A stretch of DNA of 64,000 bases from Sphingomonas sp. H160509 (GTDB lineage Bacteria > Pseudomonadota > Alphaproteobacteria > Sphingomonadales > Sphingomonadaceae), in contig NZ_JAMXSR020000002.1 of NCBI RefSeq assembly GCF_024124765.2, positions 1,972,001 to 2,036,000 of the forward strand, written 5' to 3'. Made by a program: the position numbers and the translations under genes. Positions 25,804 through 36,172 of the stretch are shown here, piece after piece (the stretch's first letter is position 1; every line of letters starts with the position of its first letter). Under the pieces are notes generated by a model. That model was not told the origin of the DNA. It was given only the letters and a program-made list of their open reading frames with translations, and did not search any database.

Positions 25804-28655
25804 GCGACACGGACAACGAGAAGCCGAAACTTGGCATGCGCGCACCTTTGGGTGTGAAGCGCACGGTCGAGACCGGCCAGGTGAAGCAGAGCTTCAGCCA
25901 CGGCCGATCGAATACGGTGATCGTGGAAACCAAGCGCGCGCGCGTCCTGCGCCGTCCGGGCGAGCCCGACGTGCAGGTCGCGGATGCCGCACCGGTTGCC
26001 GCGCCCGCCCCGGCGGCTGCGCCCGCAGCCCCGGCACCGCAGGCGCGCGCACCGCAGCCTGCGCCTGCCCCCGTGCGTCAGCAGCAGAGCAATCTGTCGC
26101 CGCAGGAGCGCCAGGCCAAGCTGCTCCGCGAGGCCGAAGAGCAGCGCATGAACACGCTGGAAGAAGGGCGTCGTCGCCAGGAAGCCGAGCGCGCCAAGGC
26201 GATCGAAGACGAGCGTAATCGCGTCGCCGATCGTGCGCGTGCCGAGGCTGAGGCCAAGGCGCCGAAGCCCGTCGAAGCCCCTGCGCCCGCACCGGCCCGT
26301 GGGGTCGAAGCGGCTCCCGCTCCGGTCGCGGCTCCCACGCCAGCGCCTGCGCCGACTCCGGTCGAAGCCCCCGTTGCTGCAACTCCTGCGCCGGCTCCGG
26401 TTGCCGCGGCACCTGCGCCTGCACCGAAGCCGGCTCCGGTAGTGGCTGCTCCGGCGCCGGCTCCCAAGCCTGCGCCGGCACCCGTTACTCCGCCGGCACC
26501 GCCACCCGTCATCGAACTGACTCGCGATCCGGCGTTCCCGGCACCACGCCGGTTCTCGCCGGTGGCGCGTCCCGAGCGTCCCCCGCCGCCGCCAAAGCCT
26601 GTCGCAGCACCCGCTGCCGCAGCGCCGACCACGGCTGCGAATGCCGGCACGACCGCGGCGCGTCCCGGCGCGACCGGTGTCAATGCTCCGGCCGGTGGCG
26701 TCCGTCGCGACGCAGTGCCAGCACGTCCGCAGCAGCGTGACCGCAAGGGTGACGATCGTCGCACCTCGGGCAAGCTCACCGTCAACCGCGCGCTCGGCGA
26801 TGGTGATGGTGCACGCGCCCGTTCGCTCGCCGCACTGAAGCGTGCCCGCGAGAAGGAGCGTCGTGGCACCGGTGGTCCGCGCGAGGCGCAGGCCAAGCAG
26901 ATCCGCGACGTCGTCGTCCCCGAGGCGATCACGGTGCAGGAACTCGCCAACCGCATGGCCGAGAAGGGCGCCGACCTCGTCAAGGCGCTGTTCAAGATGG
27001 GCATGCCCGTCACGATGACGCAGACGATCGACCAGGATACCGCCGAGTTGCTCGTCACCGAGTTCGGCCACAACCTGACGCGTGTCAGCGATGTCGACCA
27101 GGATCTGGCCAACGACACGATCGACGATGCCGAGGAGACGCTGAAGCCACGTGCCCCGGTCGTCACGATCATGGGCCACGTCGATCACGGCAAGACGTCG
27201 CTGCTCGATGCCCTGCGCGGCACCGACGTGGTGCGCGGCGAAGCGGGTGGCATCACCCAGCATATCGGCGCGTATCAGGTTACGCTGAAGGACAAGTCGA
27301 AGATCACCTTCCTCGACACGCCAGGCCATGAGGCGTTCACGCAGATGCGTGCGCGTGGCGCGGACGTCACCGACATCGTCATCCTGGTGGTGGCGGCGGA
27401 CGACGGCCTCATGCCGCAGACGGTGGAGGCGATCGCCCACACCAAGGCGGCGGGCGTGCCGATGATCGTCGCGATCAACAAGATCGACAAGGAAGGCGCC
27501 AATGCCCAGAAGGTGCGCGAGCGCCTACTGAGCGAGGAGATCGTGGTCGAGGACATGGGCGGCGACGTCCAGGACGTCGAAGTCTCCGCGACCAAGAAGA
27601 TCGGTCTCGACGCGTTGATCGAGAAGATCCAGCTCCAGGCCGAACTGCTCGAACTGCGCGCCAATCCGGATCGCGCGGCCGAGGGTACGGTGATCGAGGC
27701 CAAGCTCGACAAGGGCCGTGGTCCGGTCGCAACCATCCTCGTCAACCGCGGTACGCTGCGGGTCGGCGACATCTTCGTGGTCGGTGGCGAGAGCGGCAAG
27801 GTCCGTGCGCTGGTCGACGACAAGGGCAAGCAGATCAAGGAAGCGGGTCCGGCGATGCCGGTCGAGGTGCTCGGTCTGTCGGGTGTTCCGCAGGCGGGCG
27901 ATCCGTTCCAGGTCGTCGAGAACGAGGCACGGGCCCGCGAAGTCGCGGAATATCGTCGCAGCGTGAAGACCGACAAGCGGACCGCATCGGTTCCTGCCAG
28001 CCTCGAGAGCATGTTCTCGGCGCTGAAGGAAAAGCAGGCGATCGAATATCCGCTGGTCGTGAAGGCGGATACGCAGGGCACGGTCGAGGCGATCGTCGGG
28101 GCGATCAACAAGATCTCCACCGACCTGATCAAGGCGCGCGTGCTGAGCTCGGGCGTCGGCGGCATCACCGAGTCGGACGTCACGTTGGCGGCCGCATCGG
28201 GCGCACCGATCATCGGCTTCAACGTTCGTCCGAACGCGAAGGCACGCGAGATCGCTGAGCGCCAGAAGGTCGCGTTCAAATATTACGACGTGATCTACGA
28301 CCTGATCGACGAGATCCGGGCCGGGATGGCAGGCGAGCTTGGGCCGGAAGCGTTCGAGACGGTCGTCGGTCGTGCCGATATCCGCGAGGTCTTCTCGGCG
28401 GGCAAGCACGGCAAGGCGGCGGGTCTGCTCGTCACCGAGGGCAACATCCGCAAGGCGCTCAAGGCACGTATCACGCGCAACGACGTCATCATCTACCAGG
28501 GCGAAATCGCATCGCTGCGTCGCTTCAAGGATGATGTCGCCGAGGTCCGTGCGGGGCTTGAGTGCGGCGTGACGTTCACGTCGAACTTCGTCGACATCAA
28601 GGCCGGCGACGTCCTCGAGACGTTCGAAGTCGAGATGCGCGAACGTACTTTGTAA
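25800..28655 (+). CDS. infB: Translation initiation factor IF-2
   Basis: The 951-residue protein has a long N-terminal region (~1-330) rich in Ala/Pro (repeated [10 protein letters not shown] units) and a charged coiled segment ([20 protein letters not shown]), then the IF2 N domain ([20 protein letters not shown]), the G domain with [17 protein letters not shown] and NKID, and domains II-IV ([39 protein letters not shown]). It delivers fMet-tRNA to the 30S subunit. Translation begins at GTG 25800, overlapping the ylxR stop. The N-terminal repeats are typical of sphingomonads. Confidence 0.97.
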   Translation: MSDTDNEKPKLGMRAPLGVKRTVETGQVKQSFSHGRSNTVIVETKRARVLRRPGEPDVQVADAAPVAAPAPAAAPAAPAPQARAPQPAPAPVRQQQSNLSPQERQAKLLREAEEQRMNTLEEGRRRQEAERAKAIEDERNRVADRARAEAEAKAPKPVEAPAPAPARGVEAAPAPVAAPTPAPAPTPVEAPVAATPAPAPVAAAPAPAPKPAPVVAAPAPAPKPAPAPVTPPAPPPVIELTRDPAFPAPRRFSPVARPERPPPPPKPVAAPAAAAPTTAANAGTTAARPGATGVNAPAGGVRRDAVPARPQQRDRKGDDRRTSGKLTVNRALGDGDGARARSLAALKRAREKERRGTGGPREAQAKQIRDVVVPEAITVQELANRMAEKGADLVKALFKMGMPVTMTQTIDQDTAELLVTEFGHNLTRVSDVDQDLANDTIDDAEETLKPRAPVVTIMGHVDHGKTSLLDALRGTDVVRGEAGGITQHIGAYQVTLKDKSKITFLDTPGHEAFTQMRARGADVTDIVILVVAADDGLMPQTVEAIAHTKAAGVPMIVAINKIDKEGANAQKVRERLLSEEIVVEDMGGDVQDVEVSATKKIGLDALIEKIQLQAELLELRANPDRAAEGTVIEAKLDKGRGPVATILVNRGTLRVGDIFVVGGESGKVRALVDDKGKQIKEAGPAMPVEVLGLSGVPQAGDPFQVVENEARAREVAEYRRSVKTDKRTASVPASLESMFSALKEKQAIEYPLVVKADTQGTVEAIVGAINKISTDLIKARVLSSGVGGITESDVTLAAASGAPIIGFNVRPNAKAREIAERQKVAFKYYDVIYDLIDEIRAGMAGELGPEAFETVVGRADIREVFSAGKHGKAAGLLVTEGNIRKALKARITRNDVIIYQGEIASLRRFKDDVAEVRAGLECGVTFTSNFVDIKAGDVLETFEVEMRERTL

Positions 28656-28662
28656 CTACTAA

Positions 28663-28760
28663 AGCCCTCTCCCCTGCGGGGAGAGGGTTGGGTGAGGGGC
28701 TGTCCCAGGCGCTGGCGTATGCGGCGCCCCTCACCCGCCCTCTCCCCGAGGGGGAGAGGG
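28663..28760. repeat. REPIN-like repeat, family A, between infB and rbfA
   Basis: Left arm GCCCTCTCCCCTGCGGGGAG then AGGGTTGGGTGAGGGGCT; right arm GCCCCTCACCCGCCCTCTCC then CCGAGGGGGAGAGGG. The right end GGGAGAGGGAG is 8-10 bases before the rbfA ATG and acts as its ribosome-binding site. Confidence 0.92.
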
Positions 28761-28768
28761 AGCTTAAG

Positions 28769-29158
28769 ATGAAGACCGATACCCCAGAAGCAAAAGCCGT
28801 CCGCTCGCTACGAGTCGGCGAGCAGGCGCGCCATGCGCTGTCCGACATCCTCGCACGCGGCGACGTCCACGATCCGGTGCTTGAAAAGCACCTCGTGACG
28901 ATCACCGAAGTCCGCATGTCGCCGGACCTCCGTCACGCTACCGTCTTCGTGAAGCCGTTGCTCGGCAAGGACGAGGAAAAGGTGCTGAAGGCGCTCCGCA
29001 CCAACACCGCCTACCTCCAGCGCGAAGTCGCGAACCGGGTGCAGATGCGGTATGCCGCCAAGCTGAAATTCCTCGCAGACGAGAGCTTCGACGAGGGTAC
29101 GCACATTGACCAGTTGTTGCGGGATCCGCATGTTGCGCGGGATCTAGCTGAAGATTGA
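28769..29158 (+). CDS. rbfA: 30S ribosome-binding factor RbfA
   Basis: The 129-residue protein has the RbfA KH-like fold: [40 protein letters not shown] and [20 protein letters not shown]. It is a cold-shock maturation factor acting on the 16S 5' helix. ATG 28769 is the first start after the repeat; upstream in-frame sequence is REPIN and the infB end. Confidence 0.96.
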   Translation: MKTDTPEAKAVRSLRVGEQARHALSDILARGDVHDPVLEKHLVTITEVRMSPDLRHATVFVKPLLGKDEEKVLKALRTNTAYLQREVANRVQMRYAAKLKFLADESFDEGTHIDQLLRDPHVARDLAED

Positions 29159-29282
29159 TTTTGAGGGGCTGCGAGTACCTCGCTTGCAGTCAGTAAGGGC
29201 TTTGCGGCGATTGGAATGAAGCGCCTCCTACGTCCTATCCCGTTCCGAACCTTCTGCGCTCCTCGTGCCCTTCCCCCTCCCC

Positions 29283-29417
29283 CCGTTCGTGGTGAGTAGA
29301 GACCGAGTAGGCTCGAAGAGCCGTATCGAGGGCTCGTATCGAAGCACAGGTCCCCCGCTCCAACCCATCCTTCGATACGCCGCTTCGACAAGCTCAGCAG
29401 CTACTCAGGACGAACGG
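29283..29417. repeat. Palindromic repeat, family E (135 bp)
   Basis: Ends CCCGTTCGTGGTGAGTAGAG and CAGCTACTCAGGACGAACGG, inner pair GTATCGAGGGCTCGTATCGA / TCCTTCGATACGCCGCTTCG. It matches the copy at 11106 but has a ~30-base longer centre. It is the main content of the 375-base gap 29159-29533; the rest shows no gene. Confidence 0.85.
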
Positions 29418-29533
29418 ATGGTGGTTGGGCAGCGGGTGGTGAGAGGTGGTCTTGCGGCAGCGGCATTGGGAATTCCAAGCCATAGTGCACCGCTCCTCTG
29501 GACATCCTCCCGCGTTCCCGCTCTTTGCCCCCC

Positions 29534-30110
29534 ATGGCCAAGCTGTATTTCTACTACGCCTCGATGAACGCGGGGAAGTCGACGAACCTGTTGCAGGCGG
29601 ACTTCAACTATCGTGAGCGGGGGATGCGGACGATGCTGTTTACCGCCGCGATCGACGACCGGTTCGCGGCGGGGACGATCACGTCGCGGATCGGGCTGGA
29701 GGCGCCGGCGATCGCGTTCGATGCGGGGACGGATATCGGGGCCTGCGTGGTTCGGCAGCATGGCGAGGACGCGATTTCGTGCGTGCTGGTGGACGAGGCG
29801 CAGTTTCTGACGTCTGCGCAGGTGGATCAGCTCGCGCATATCTGTGATGTGGTCGGGATACCGGTGCTGGCTTACGGATTGCGAACCGATTTCCAGGGGG
29901 GCGCTGTTTCCGGGGTCGGCGCGGTTGCTGGCGCTGGCGGACTCGCTGGTGGAGATCAAGTCGGTTTGCGGGTGTGGGCGGAAAGCTACGATGAACCTGC
30001 GGGTCGACGGGAACGGGCGGGCGATCGCCGAGGGGCAGCAGACCGAGATCGGCGGGAACGATCGCTATGTCGCGCTGTGTCGGCGGCATTTCTGCGAGGC
30101 TTTGGGGTAG
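29534..30110 (+). CDS. tdk: Thymidine kinase, frame broken by an extra G
   Basis: A type II thymidine kinase of about 191 residues. [20 protein letters not shown] holds the P-loop; VLVDEAQFL follows, then YGLRTDFQG. Removing one G from the run 29896-29901 continues it as [20 protein letters not shown], then [12 protein letters not shown] and a final CRRHF, the zinc-binding cysteines. It salvages thymidine to dTMP. It sits between rbfA and truB, interrupting the usual operon, flanked by a family E and a family D repeat. Confidence 0.92.
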
Positions 30111-30126
30111 CCCCCTTACCCACCCT

Positions 30127-30208
30127 CGTCATCCTGACAAAAGTCAGGATCCAGAGTTACGAACCGCAGCGGACATGGCTCTGGATCCTGACTTTCGTCA
30201 GGATGACG
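30127..30208. repeat. Palindromic repeat, family D (82 bp)
   Basis: CGTCATCCTGACAAAAGTCA then GGATCCAGAG forms the left arm and CTCTGGATCCTGACTTTCGT then CAGGATGACG the right, with a short variable centre. It lies between tdk and truB. A partly chimeric relative is at 56080. Confidence 0.9.
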
Positions 30209-30259
30209 GAGTAGATGGGTGGCCCCTCCCGCCTCAATTGAATTCTAGGACTTATTCGC

Positions 30260-31287
30260 ATGCATGGCTGGATCATTCTCGACAAGCCGCTGGGGCTTGG
30301 CTCGACGCAGGGCGTTTCGGCGGTGAAGCGTGCCTTGCGGAGCGGCGGGTATGGGAAGTTCAAGGTGGGGCATGGGGGGGACGCTCGATCCCCTCGCTAC
30401 CGGGGTTTTGCCGATTGCCGTCGGGGAGGCGACCAAGCTGGCCGGGCGGATGCTCGATAGCGACAAGATCTATGATTTCACGGTGATGTTCGGGGTTCAG
30501 ACGGATACGCTGGATGCTGAAGGCGTGGGCATCGCTACGTCCCATGTTCGGCCGACTCTGGCGGCGGTCGAGGCTGTGCTCGCGCAGTTTACTGGGCCGA
30601 TTTCACAGGTGCCGCCGGCGTATTCCGCGCTGAAGGTGGATGGCGAGCGGGCTTATGATCTGGCTCGGGCTGGGCATGAGGTGGTGCTCGCGAGCCGGGA
30701 TGTGACGATTCATTCGCTATCCTCCCCGGTACGGGGAGGGGGGACCAGCGCAGCTGGTGGAGGGGGCTTCCGCGAGCGTTCCGCTGTTGGCGAGTCCCCC
30801 TCCACCCCCGTCCAAGTGGACGGCGGCCCCCCTCCCCGTGCCGGGGAGGAATTGCGGGATGCGCCCCTACCCCATACTCCCCTTGAGGAAGTCACTCTCA
30901 CCGCGCATGTGTCGAAGGGCACCTACATCCGCTCCCTCGCGCGCGACATCGCGATCGCCCTCGGCACCGTCGGCCACGTCACCATGTTGCGCCGCACCAA
31001 GGCCGGTCCGTTCGACCTCACATCCGCGATATCGCTGGACAAACTGGACGAACTCGCTAGAGGCAACGCGCTTGAAGATGTACTTCTGCCCTTGAGGGTG
31101 GCGCTGGACGACATCCCGGCTCTCTCCCCTCACCCCCGACCAGGCAGGGGCGCTCCGACAGGGGCGTATCTTGGCCGGGATCGCCGCAGACGATGGCCAA
31201 TACTTCGCCGAACTGGACGCTGTCCCGGTCGCGCTGGTCGAGGTCGAGGACGGAGACGTCCGGGTCGTTCGCGGTTTCAATCTGTGA
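30260..31287 (+). CDS. truB: tRNA pseudouridine(55) synthase, with two frame breaks and an in-frame repeat
   Basis: MHGWIILDKPLGLGSTQGVS is the TruB start; after removal of one G from the run 30374-30380 it continues GHGGTLDPLATGVLPIAVGE (catalytic Asp of GTLDPLATG). The segment after VTIHSL is a translated palindromic repeat of ~44 residues, after which VTLTAHVSKGTYIRSLARDI resumes the family sequence. Removing one C at 31126-31129 gives the end LTPDQAGALRQGRILAGIAA to the stop at 31287 (PUA-like domain). It makes pseudouridine 55 in tRNA T loops. The insert lies in a loop between the catalytic core and the RNA-binding part. Confidence 0.9.
30719..30851. repeat. Palindromic repeat, family F, inside truB
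   Basis: Left arm ATCCTCCCCGGTACGGGGAG then GGGGGACCAGCGCAGCTGGT, right arm GTCCAAGTGGACGGCGGCCC then CCCTCCCCGTGCCGGGGAGGA. It is translated within TruB with no stop codon. A related copy is at 43130. Confidence 0.9.
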
Positions 31288-31305
31288 TGTCGAGGACATG
31301 AATTC

Positions 31306-31575
31306 ATGACGATTACCGCTGAACGCAAGACCGAGCTCGTCAAGGAGCATTCGCGCGCCGAGGGTGACACCGGTTCGCCGGAAGTCCAGGTCGCGATCCT
31401 GACCGAGCGCATCAAGAACCTGACCGAGCATTTCAAGGGCCACAAGAAGGACAACCACTCGCGTCGTGGTCTTCTCATGATGGTCAACAAGCGCCGGACG
31501 CTGCTGGATTATCTCCGTCACAAGGACGGCCAGCGCTATCTGGATCTGATCGCGAAGCTCGGTCTCCGCAAGTAA
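31306..31575 (+). CDS. rpsO: 30S ribosomal protein S15
   Basis: The 89-residue protein starts [20 protein letters not shown] and has [20 protein letters not shown] and [20 protein letters not shown], diagnostic for S15, a primary 16S rRNA binder. It lies 18 bases after truB and before pnp, as in most proteobacteria, and is followed by a terminator. Confidence 0.98.
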   Translation: MTITAERKTELVKEHSRAEGDTGSPEVQVAILTERIKNLTEHFKGHKKDNHSRRGLLMMVNKRRTLLDYLRHKDGQRYLDLIAKLGLRK

Positions 31576-31579
31576 CTTA

Positions 31580-31606
31580 GACGGCTCCCCTCGGGGGGCC
31601 GTTTTC
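31580..31606 (+). terminator. Rho-independent terminator after rpsO
   Basis: ACGGCTCCCC and GGGGGGCCGT form a stem with a two-to-four-base loop, followed by TTTTCG. Confidence 0.85.
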
Positions 31607-31732
31607 GTATATAGGGTTTTGATTCCGCGCATTTCGCGCGGAGGCAAACGCCAGGACACAATTCGGTGCACTGGCAAGGAGCGACAACTCGCTCCACACC
31701 GCCGCGGGCCGGCTAAGCCCGCACACCAGGCT

Positions 31733-31757
31733 TCCATGAAAGTACTACTTTCATGGA
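31733..31757 (+). promoter_or_regulatory. pnp leader hairpin
   Basis: TCCATGAAAGTA is followed after one base by its exact inverse TACTTTCATGGA, 50 bases before the pnp start. A second hairpin, GGAGCGACAACTCGCTCC, lies at about 31678-31695. In E. coli an RNase III-cut hairpin in the pnp leader mediates PNPase autoregulation; a similar role is inferred by position only. Confidence 0.6.
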
Positions 31758-31807
31758 GACCTCAACGGCCCCGTTCGCATCTGGCGACCGGAGTGAAGGA
31801 AAAAAGA

Positions 31808-34250
31808 ATGTTCGATACCAAGACCGTAAGCGCCCAGTGGGGCGGCAAGACGCTGACGCTCGAGACCGGCCGCGTTGCGCGCCAGGCCAATGGCGCAGTG
31901 CTCGCCACCCTCGGCGAGACCGTCGTTCTGTGCGCCGTGACGGCTGCACGGACCGTCAAGGAAGGGCAGGATTTCTTCCCGCTCACCGTCCATTACCAGG
32001 AGAAGTTCTCCGCAAGCGGCCGCATTCCCGGCGGCTTCTTCAAGCGTGAGCGTGGCGCGACCGAAAAGGAGACGCTGACCAGCCGTCTCATCGATCGCCC
32101 GATCCGTCCCCCTCTTCCCAGAGGGTTTCTACAACGAGATCAACGTGATCTGTCAGGTTCTGTCGTATGACGGCGAGAACGAGCCGGACGTCCTCGCGAT
32201 GGTCGCGGCCTCCGCAGCCCTGACGATCTCGGGCGTACCGTTTATGGGCCCGATCGGCGCGGCACGCGTCGGCTATGTCGATGGCGCGTACATCCTCAAC
32301 CCGACTCTCGAGGAAGCCAAGGCTGGCGATCTCGACCTCGTCGTCGCCGCCACCGGCCAGGCCGTGATGATGGTCGAATCGGAAGCCAAGGAGCTCTCGG
32401 AAGAGATCATGCTCGGCGCCGTGCAGTTCGCCCACAAGGCCTGCCGCGAAGCCGCGAACCTGATCATCGATCTGGCCGAGATGGCTGCCAAGGATCCTTG
32501 GGAAATGGCCGAGCAGGCCGACCTCTCGACCGCCAAGGACAAGCTGAAGAAGCTGATCGGCAAGGACATCGCGGCCGCCTACAAGGTGACCGACAAGTCC
32601 AAGCGTTCGGACCTGCTGAACGCCGCTCGTGCGAAGGGCAAGACGGCATTCGCCGATGCCTCGCCGCAGGACCAGATGGCAGCCGGCAAGCTGATGAAGA
32701 AGCTGGAGGCGGAGATCGTCCGCGGCGCCATCCTCAAGGACGGCACCCGCATCGATGGCCGCACCACCACGCAGATCCGTCCGATCGAGGCGATGGTCCA
32801 CTTCCTCCCGCGCACGCATGGCTCGGCCCTGTTCACGCGCGGCGAGACGCAGTCGATCTGCACCACCACGCTCGGCACGCGCGATGCGGAGCAGATGATC
32901 GATGGCCTCAACGGCCTGTCGTACGAAAACTTCATGCTGCACTACAACTTCCCTCCCTATTCGGTTGGTGAAGTCGGTCGCTTCGGTGCGCCGGGTCGTC
33001 GCGAGGTCGGTCACGGCAAGCTCGCATGGCGCGCGCTGCACCCGGTGCTGCCGACCAAGGAAGAGTTCCCGTACACGATCCGCGTCCTGTCGGACATCAC
33101 CGAGAGCAACGGCTCGTCGTCGATGGCGACCGTCTGCGGGGGTTCGCTGAGCATGATGGACGCAGGCGTTCCGCTGAAGCGTCCAGTGTCGGGCATCGCG
33201 ATGGGCCTGATCCTCGAGGGCAAGAACTTCGCGGTTCTCAGCGACATCCTCGGCGACGAGGATCACCTCGGCGACATGGACTTCAAGGTCGCGGGCACGT
33301 CCGAGGGCATCACCACGATGCAGATGGACATCAAGATCGCCGGCATCACCGAAGAGATCATGGGCAAGGCACTGGCGCAGGCCAAGGAAGGCCGCGCGCA
33401 CATCCTGGGCGAGATGGCCAAGGCACTCGACCACACCCGTGAGGAACTCAGCGCCCACGCACCGCGCATCGAGAGCTTCCAGATCGACAAGTCGAAGATC
33501 CGTGAAGTCATCGGCACCGGCGGCAAGGTGATCCGCGAGATCGTCGCGCAGACCGGCGCCAAGGTCGACATCGACGACGAGGGCGTGATCAAGGTGTCGT
33601 CGTCCGACCCCGCGCAGATCGAAGCCGCGATCAAGTGGATCAAGGGCCTCGTCGAGGAAGCCGAAGTCGGCAAGGTCTATGACGGCAAGGTCGTCAACCT
33701 GGTCGATTTCGGGGCGTTCGTGAACTTCATGGGTGGCAAGGACGGTCTCGTCCACGTGTCCGAAATCAAGAACGAGCGCGTCGAGAAGGTGTCGGACGCC
33801 CTGACCGAAGGCCAGGAGGTCAAGGTCAAGGTTCTCGAGATCGATCCGCGCGGCAAGGTTCGCCTGTCGATGCGCGTCGTCGACCAGACGACCGGCGAAG
33901 AGCTGGAGGACACGCGTCCTGCACGCGAGCCCCGCGAAGGCGGTGATCGTGGTCCGCGCGGTCCGCGTCGTGACGGCGATGGTGGTCGTGATGCTGGCGG
34001 CAATGGCGGCGGCGGCGGCGGTGGCCGTGGTCCCCGCGGCGAAGGCGGCGGCGGTCGTGATGGGGGTGACCGCGGCTCGCGTGGCCCGCGTCGTGACGGC
34101 GATGGCGGCCGTGACGCAGGCGGCAACGGCGGTGGCCGTGGTCCGCGTCGTGATGGCGGCGGAAACGGCGGCGGCGAGCGCGCTGCACGCACCGACGGCG
34201 ACAAGGCGCCGGAGTTCGCGCCGGCGTTCCTGACCGGCGATCGCGACTAA
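31808..34250 (+). CDS. pnp: Polyribonucleotide nucleotidyltransferase (PNPase), frame broken by an extra C
   Basis: The trimeric 3'-5' phosphorolytic exoribonuclease. The first RNase PH domain begins [20 protein letters not shown]; one extra C at 32108-32112 interrupts [20 protein letters not shown]. The rest is intact: [20 protein letters not shown], the second PH domain ([19 protein letters not shown]), KH ([20 protein letters not shown]) and S1 ([20 protein letters not shown]). The final ~110 residues are an Arg/Gly/Asp tail with repeated [19 protein letters not shown] units, absent from E. coli PNPase. Length is near 814 residues. Confidence 0.95.
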
Positions 34251-34277
34251 GCCTTTGCGGCCTAGCGGCGAAGGAGG

Positions 34278-34306
34278 AAGGGGCTCGGGAAACCGGGCCC
34301 CTTTCT
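34278..34306 (+). terminator. Rho-independent terminator after pnp
   Basis: AAGGGGCTCGG and CCGGGCCCCTT pair around a GAAA tetraloop region, followed by a T-rich TTTCT. It ends the nusA-pnp transcription unit. Confidence 0.85.
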
Positions 34307-34390
34307 CATGTCAGGCTCGCTTTGCCCCGTTATGCCTTGAGAACATGACTTATATTGGAACGGAGCGGCATGCCGGATGTTCGAACCGGT

Positions 34391-34750
34391 ATGAATGCCA
34401 TTGCGAAGTCCGTTATTCTCGTCGTCGATGACGATGCCCTCGTCCGGGTCCATTCCAACCTCGCGCTGGAGGATGCCGGCTATGAAGTCGTCGAAGCCAG
34501 CAACGCGGCCGACGCCTTGGCGAAGCTCGAAGAGCGGCCCGATATCGCCGCGCTGTTCACCGATGTCCGCATGCCCGGAGACCTGAACGGCATCGACCTT
34601 GCCAATGCCGTGCATGCGCAACGTCCCGATATTGCGATCCTGGTCACGTCGGGCGCCGACAACGGCACCACTGACGCGTTGCCCAAGGCCGCGCGTTTCG
34701 TGCAGAAGCCCTATACCGGCGCACAACTCAGCAAGCTTCTGCAACTCTGA
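34391..34750 (+). CDS. Stand-alone response-regulator receiver protein (CheY-like)
   Basis: A single receiver domain of about 119 residues: ILVVDDDALVRVHSNLALED, phosphoacceptor Asp in LFTDVRMPGDLNGIDLA, a Ser in VTSGA, and VQKPY at the conserved Lys. There is no output domain. ATG 34391 is chosen; ATG 34370 is an alternative with a GGA-rich upstream sequence. No kinase is adjacent, although a hybrid kinase is encoded near 12.6 kb. Such receivers often act in phosphorelays. Confidence 0.85.
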   Translation: MNAIAKSVILVVDDDALVRVHSNLALEDAGYEVVEASNAADALAKLEERPDIAALFTDVRMPGDLNGIDLANAVHAQRPDIAILVTSGADNGTTDALPKAARFVQKPYTGAQLSKLLQL

Positions 34751-34888
34751 GCAGTTTACGGACTGGAAGAGTATTCAGGATCTTACATCTACTAGTCTAG
34801 GCAGTCCTCATTCGTCATAAGTATTGCCCGTTATCAGTATTAGGGCCATCGTCCGTCGCTTGAGCATCGACTCGCGGGGGGCGGTCCA

Positions 34889-35621
34889 ATGGCATCGTTA
34901 AATAGTGTACGGCCTGCGCAACGGACTGTCGTCGCGAGCGAGCGTCGCTTCTTCCTCGGCATGGCGATAGCGATCGCCGTCACGGTGATCTTCGGGTTCA
35001 CGCTGAATGCCGCGCGGATGAACTGGACGTTTCTCGAACTGCCCTTGCAAGTTCATCTGCATGCCGCCGCCTTCCTGGCGTGGATCATTCTCTACGTCGT
35101 GCAGAACTGGCTGGTCGTTCGGGGGATCGATCACTTGGCATCGACAACTCGGCGTACTCGGCGCTGTTATTGCAGCGTCGATGGTCGTGCTGGGCATCGT
35201 CACCACCGTTGCAGCGATCCAGCAGCACCGCGTCCCGCCGTTCTTTCCGCCTGGGATATTCCTCGTGCTAGATGTGCTGGGTGTGATCGGCTTCGGTATC
35301 CTCACCGCCTGGGCGATCGCGCTGCGGAAACAGGCCGCGTGGCACAAGCGACTGATGTTGTGTGGCACGATCCTGGTCATGTCGCCGGCGCTCGGGCGGA
35401 TCCTGCCGATGCCGCTGCTCGGCCCGTTCGCGCCGCTCGCGGTGTTCGCGTCGATGGCGGTGTTCGTCATCATGGCAATGATCTTCGACCTGCGCCTACG
35501 CGGGAAGATACATCCGGGCTATTACTGGGGTGGCGGCGTGCTGGTCGTGACTAACGTGCTGGTTGGTCCGCTCGGATTGAGCCCGCCGGTGCTGCGGCTG
35601 GTCGAGCGCCTTGCTGCCTGA
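34889..35621 (+). CDS. Multi-pass membrane protein (DUF2306-like), frame broken by an extra G
   Basis: Two frames join after removal of one G from the run 35121-35125 to give ~243 residues with about seven hydrophobic helices: MAIAIAVTVIFGFTLNAARM, HLHAAAFLAWIILYVVQNWL, then SITWHRQLGVLGAVIAASMV and further helices ending LGLSPPVLRLVERLAA. The histidines in HLHAAAF and WHRQLG are reminiscent of DUF2306/cytochrome b561-like membrane proteins, but no function is established. The preceding gap (34751-34888) holds no gene. Confidence 0.65.
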
Positions 35622-35644
35622 TCGGAGCTGCGTGATGAGACCAA

Positions 35645-35985
35645 GTGTCGGGTTAGTGGGGAGCTTCTGTTGCTCGGTGCCCCCCGTACCGCCGGTGTCC
35701 ACTTCTGTTGCCCGGTGTGGCCCGAACCGCGCTTTCGTCCGTATAACCTAGGTCGTTAGACCGTCAGTTATGCGGCAATTGCGAGTGCTTCGTTATCGTT
35801 GGCACTTGTGTATGGGCCGTTGCGGTGGTCCCATTCCGAGCGAAACATAGCGTCGTTGAACACACGTCGATCCTAGTTCGACCCCGTCATCGTCCCCCTC
35901 TTTCGAAGAGGGCGGTGGTGGAGTCGCCGGGTACTGCCCCCGGGTCCGCTGTGTCTATGACACGCCACGGTTTATCGCCATAGCC
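35645..35985 (-). ncRNA. ssrA: Circularly permuted (two-piece) tmRNA
   Basis: On the minus strand the acceptor piece comes first and ends ACCCGGCGACTCCACCA at 35916, preceded by a T-arm-like CCGGGGGCAGTACCCGG. A ~18-base linker follows, and then the coding piece begins at GGGGACGATGACGGGGTCGA near 35898. The tag frame lies at about 35770-35802 and reads (A)NDNEALAIAA then TAA. Two similar CAACAGAAG segments downstream probably belong to pseudoknots. The ends are approximate. tmRNA rescues stalled ribosomes with SmpB; the permuted form is characteristic of alphaproteobacteria. Confidence 0.9.
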
Positions 35986-36172
35986 GCCAAAAGAAGATTC
36001 CCCCCGACGGCATCAGCGATATAGGGGGGGCCGCATCGATCTGAAAAGCCCGGCCGAATGAAAAGACTGGCGCGATGGCAGCACCCTCCCGGATAAATCT
36101 CCGATGGGTCAGCACACAGCGTGCCAAACCGCCTTCCGCTCGCCACAAAGCGCGTGCATAGCAACCTGCATT

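Noticed and set aside
32088..33755. A 555-codon open frame opposite pnp
   Set aside because: Antisense to conserved pnp domains, no start signal and no recognisable fold.
36000..36030. C6/G7 hairpin as a terminator
   Set aside because: It has a 19-base loop, no U tract on the plus strand, and sits upstream of ssrA rather than after a gene.
35580..36170. Small protein genes in the gap beside the Rrf2 gene
   Set aside because: The short frames there overlap the permuted tmRNA, which explains the conserved sequence.
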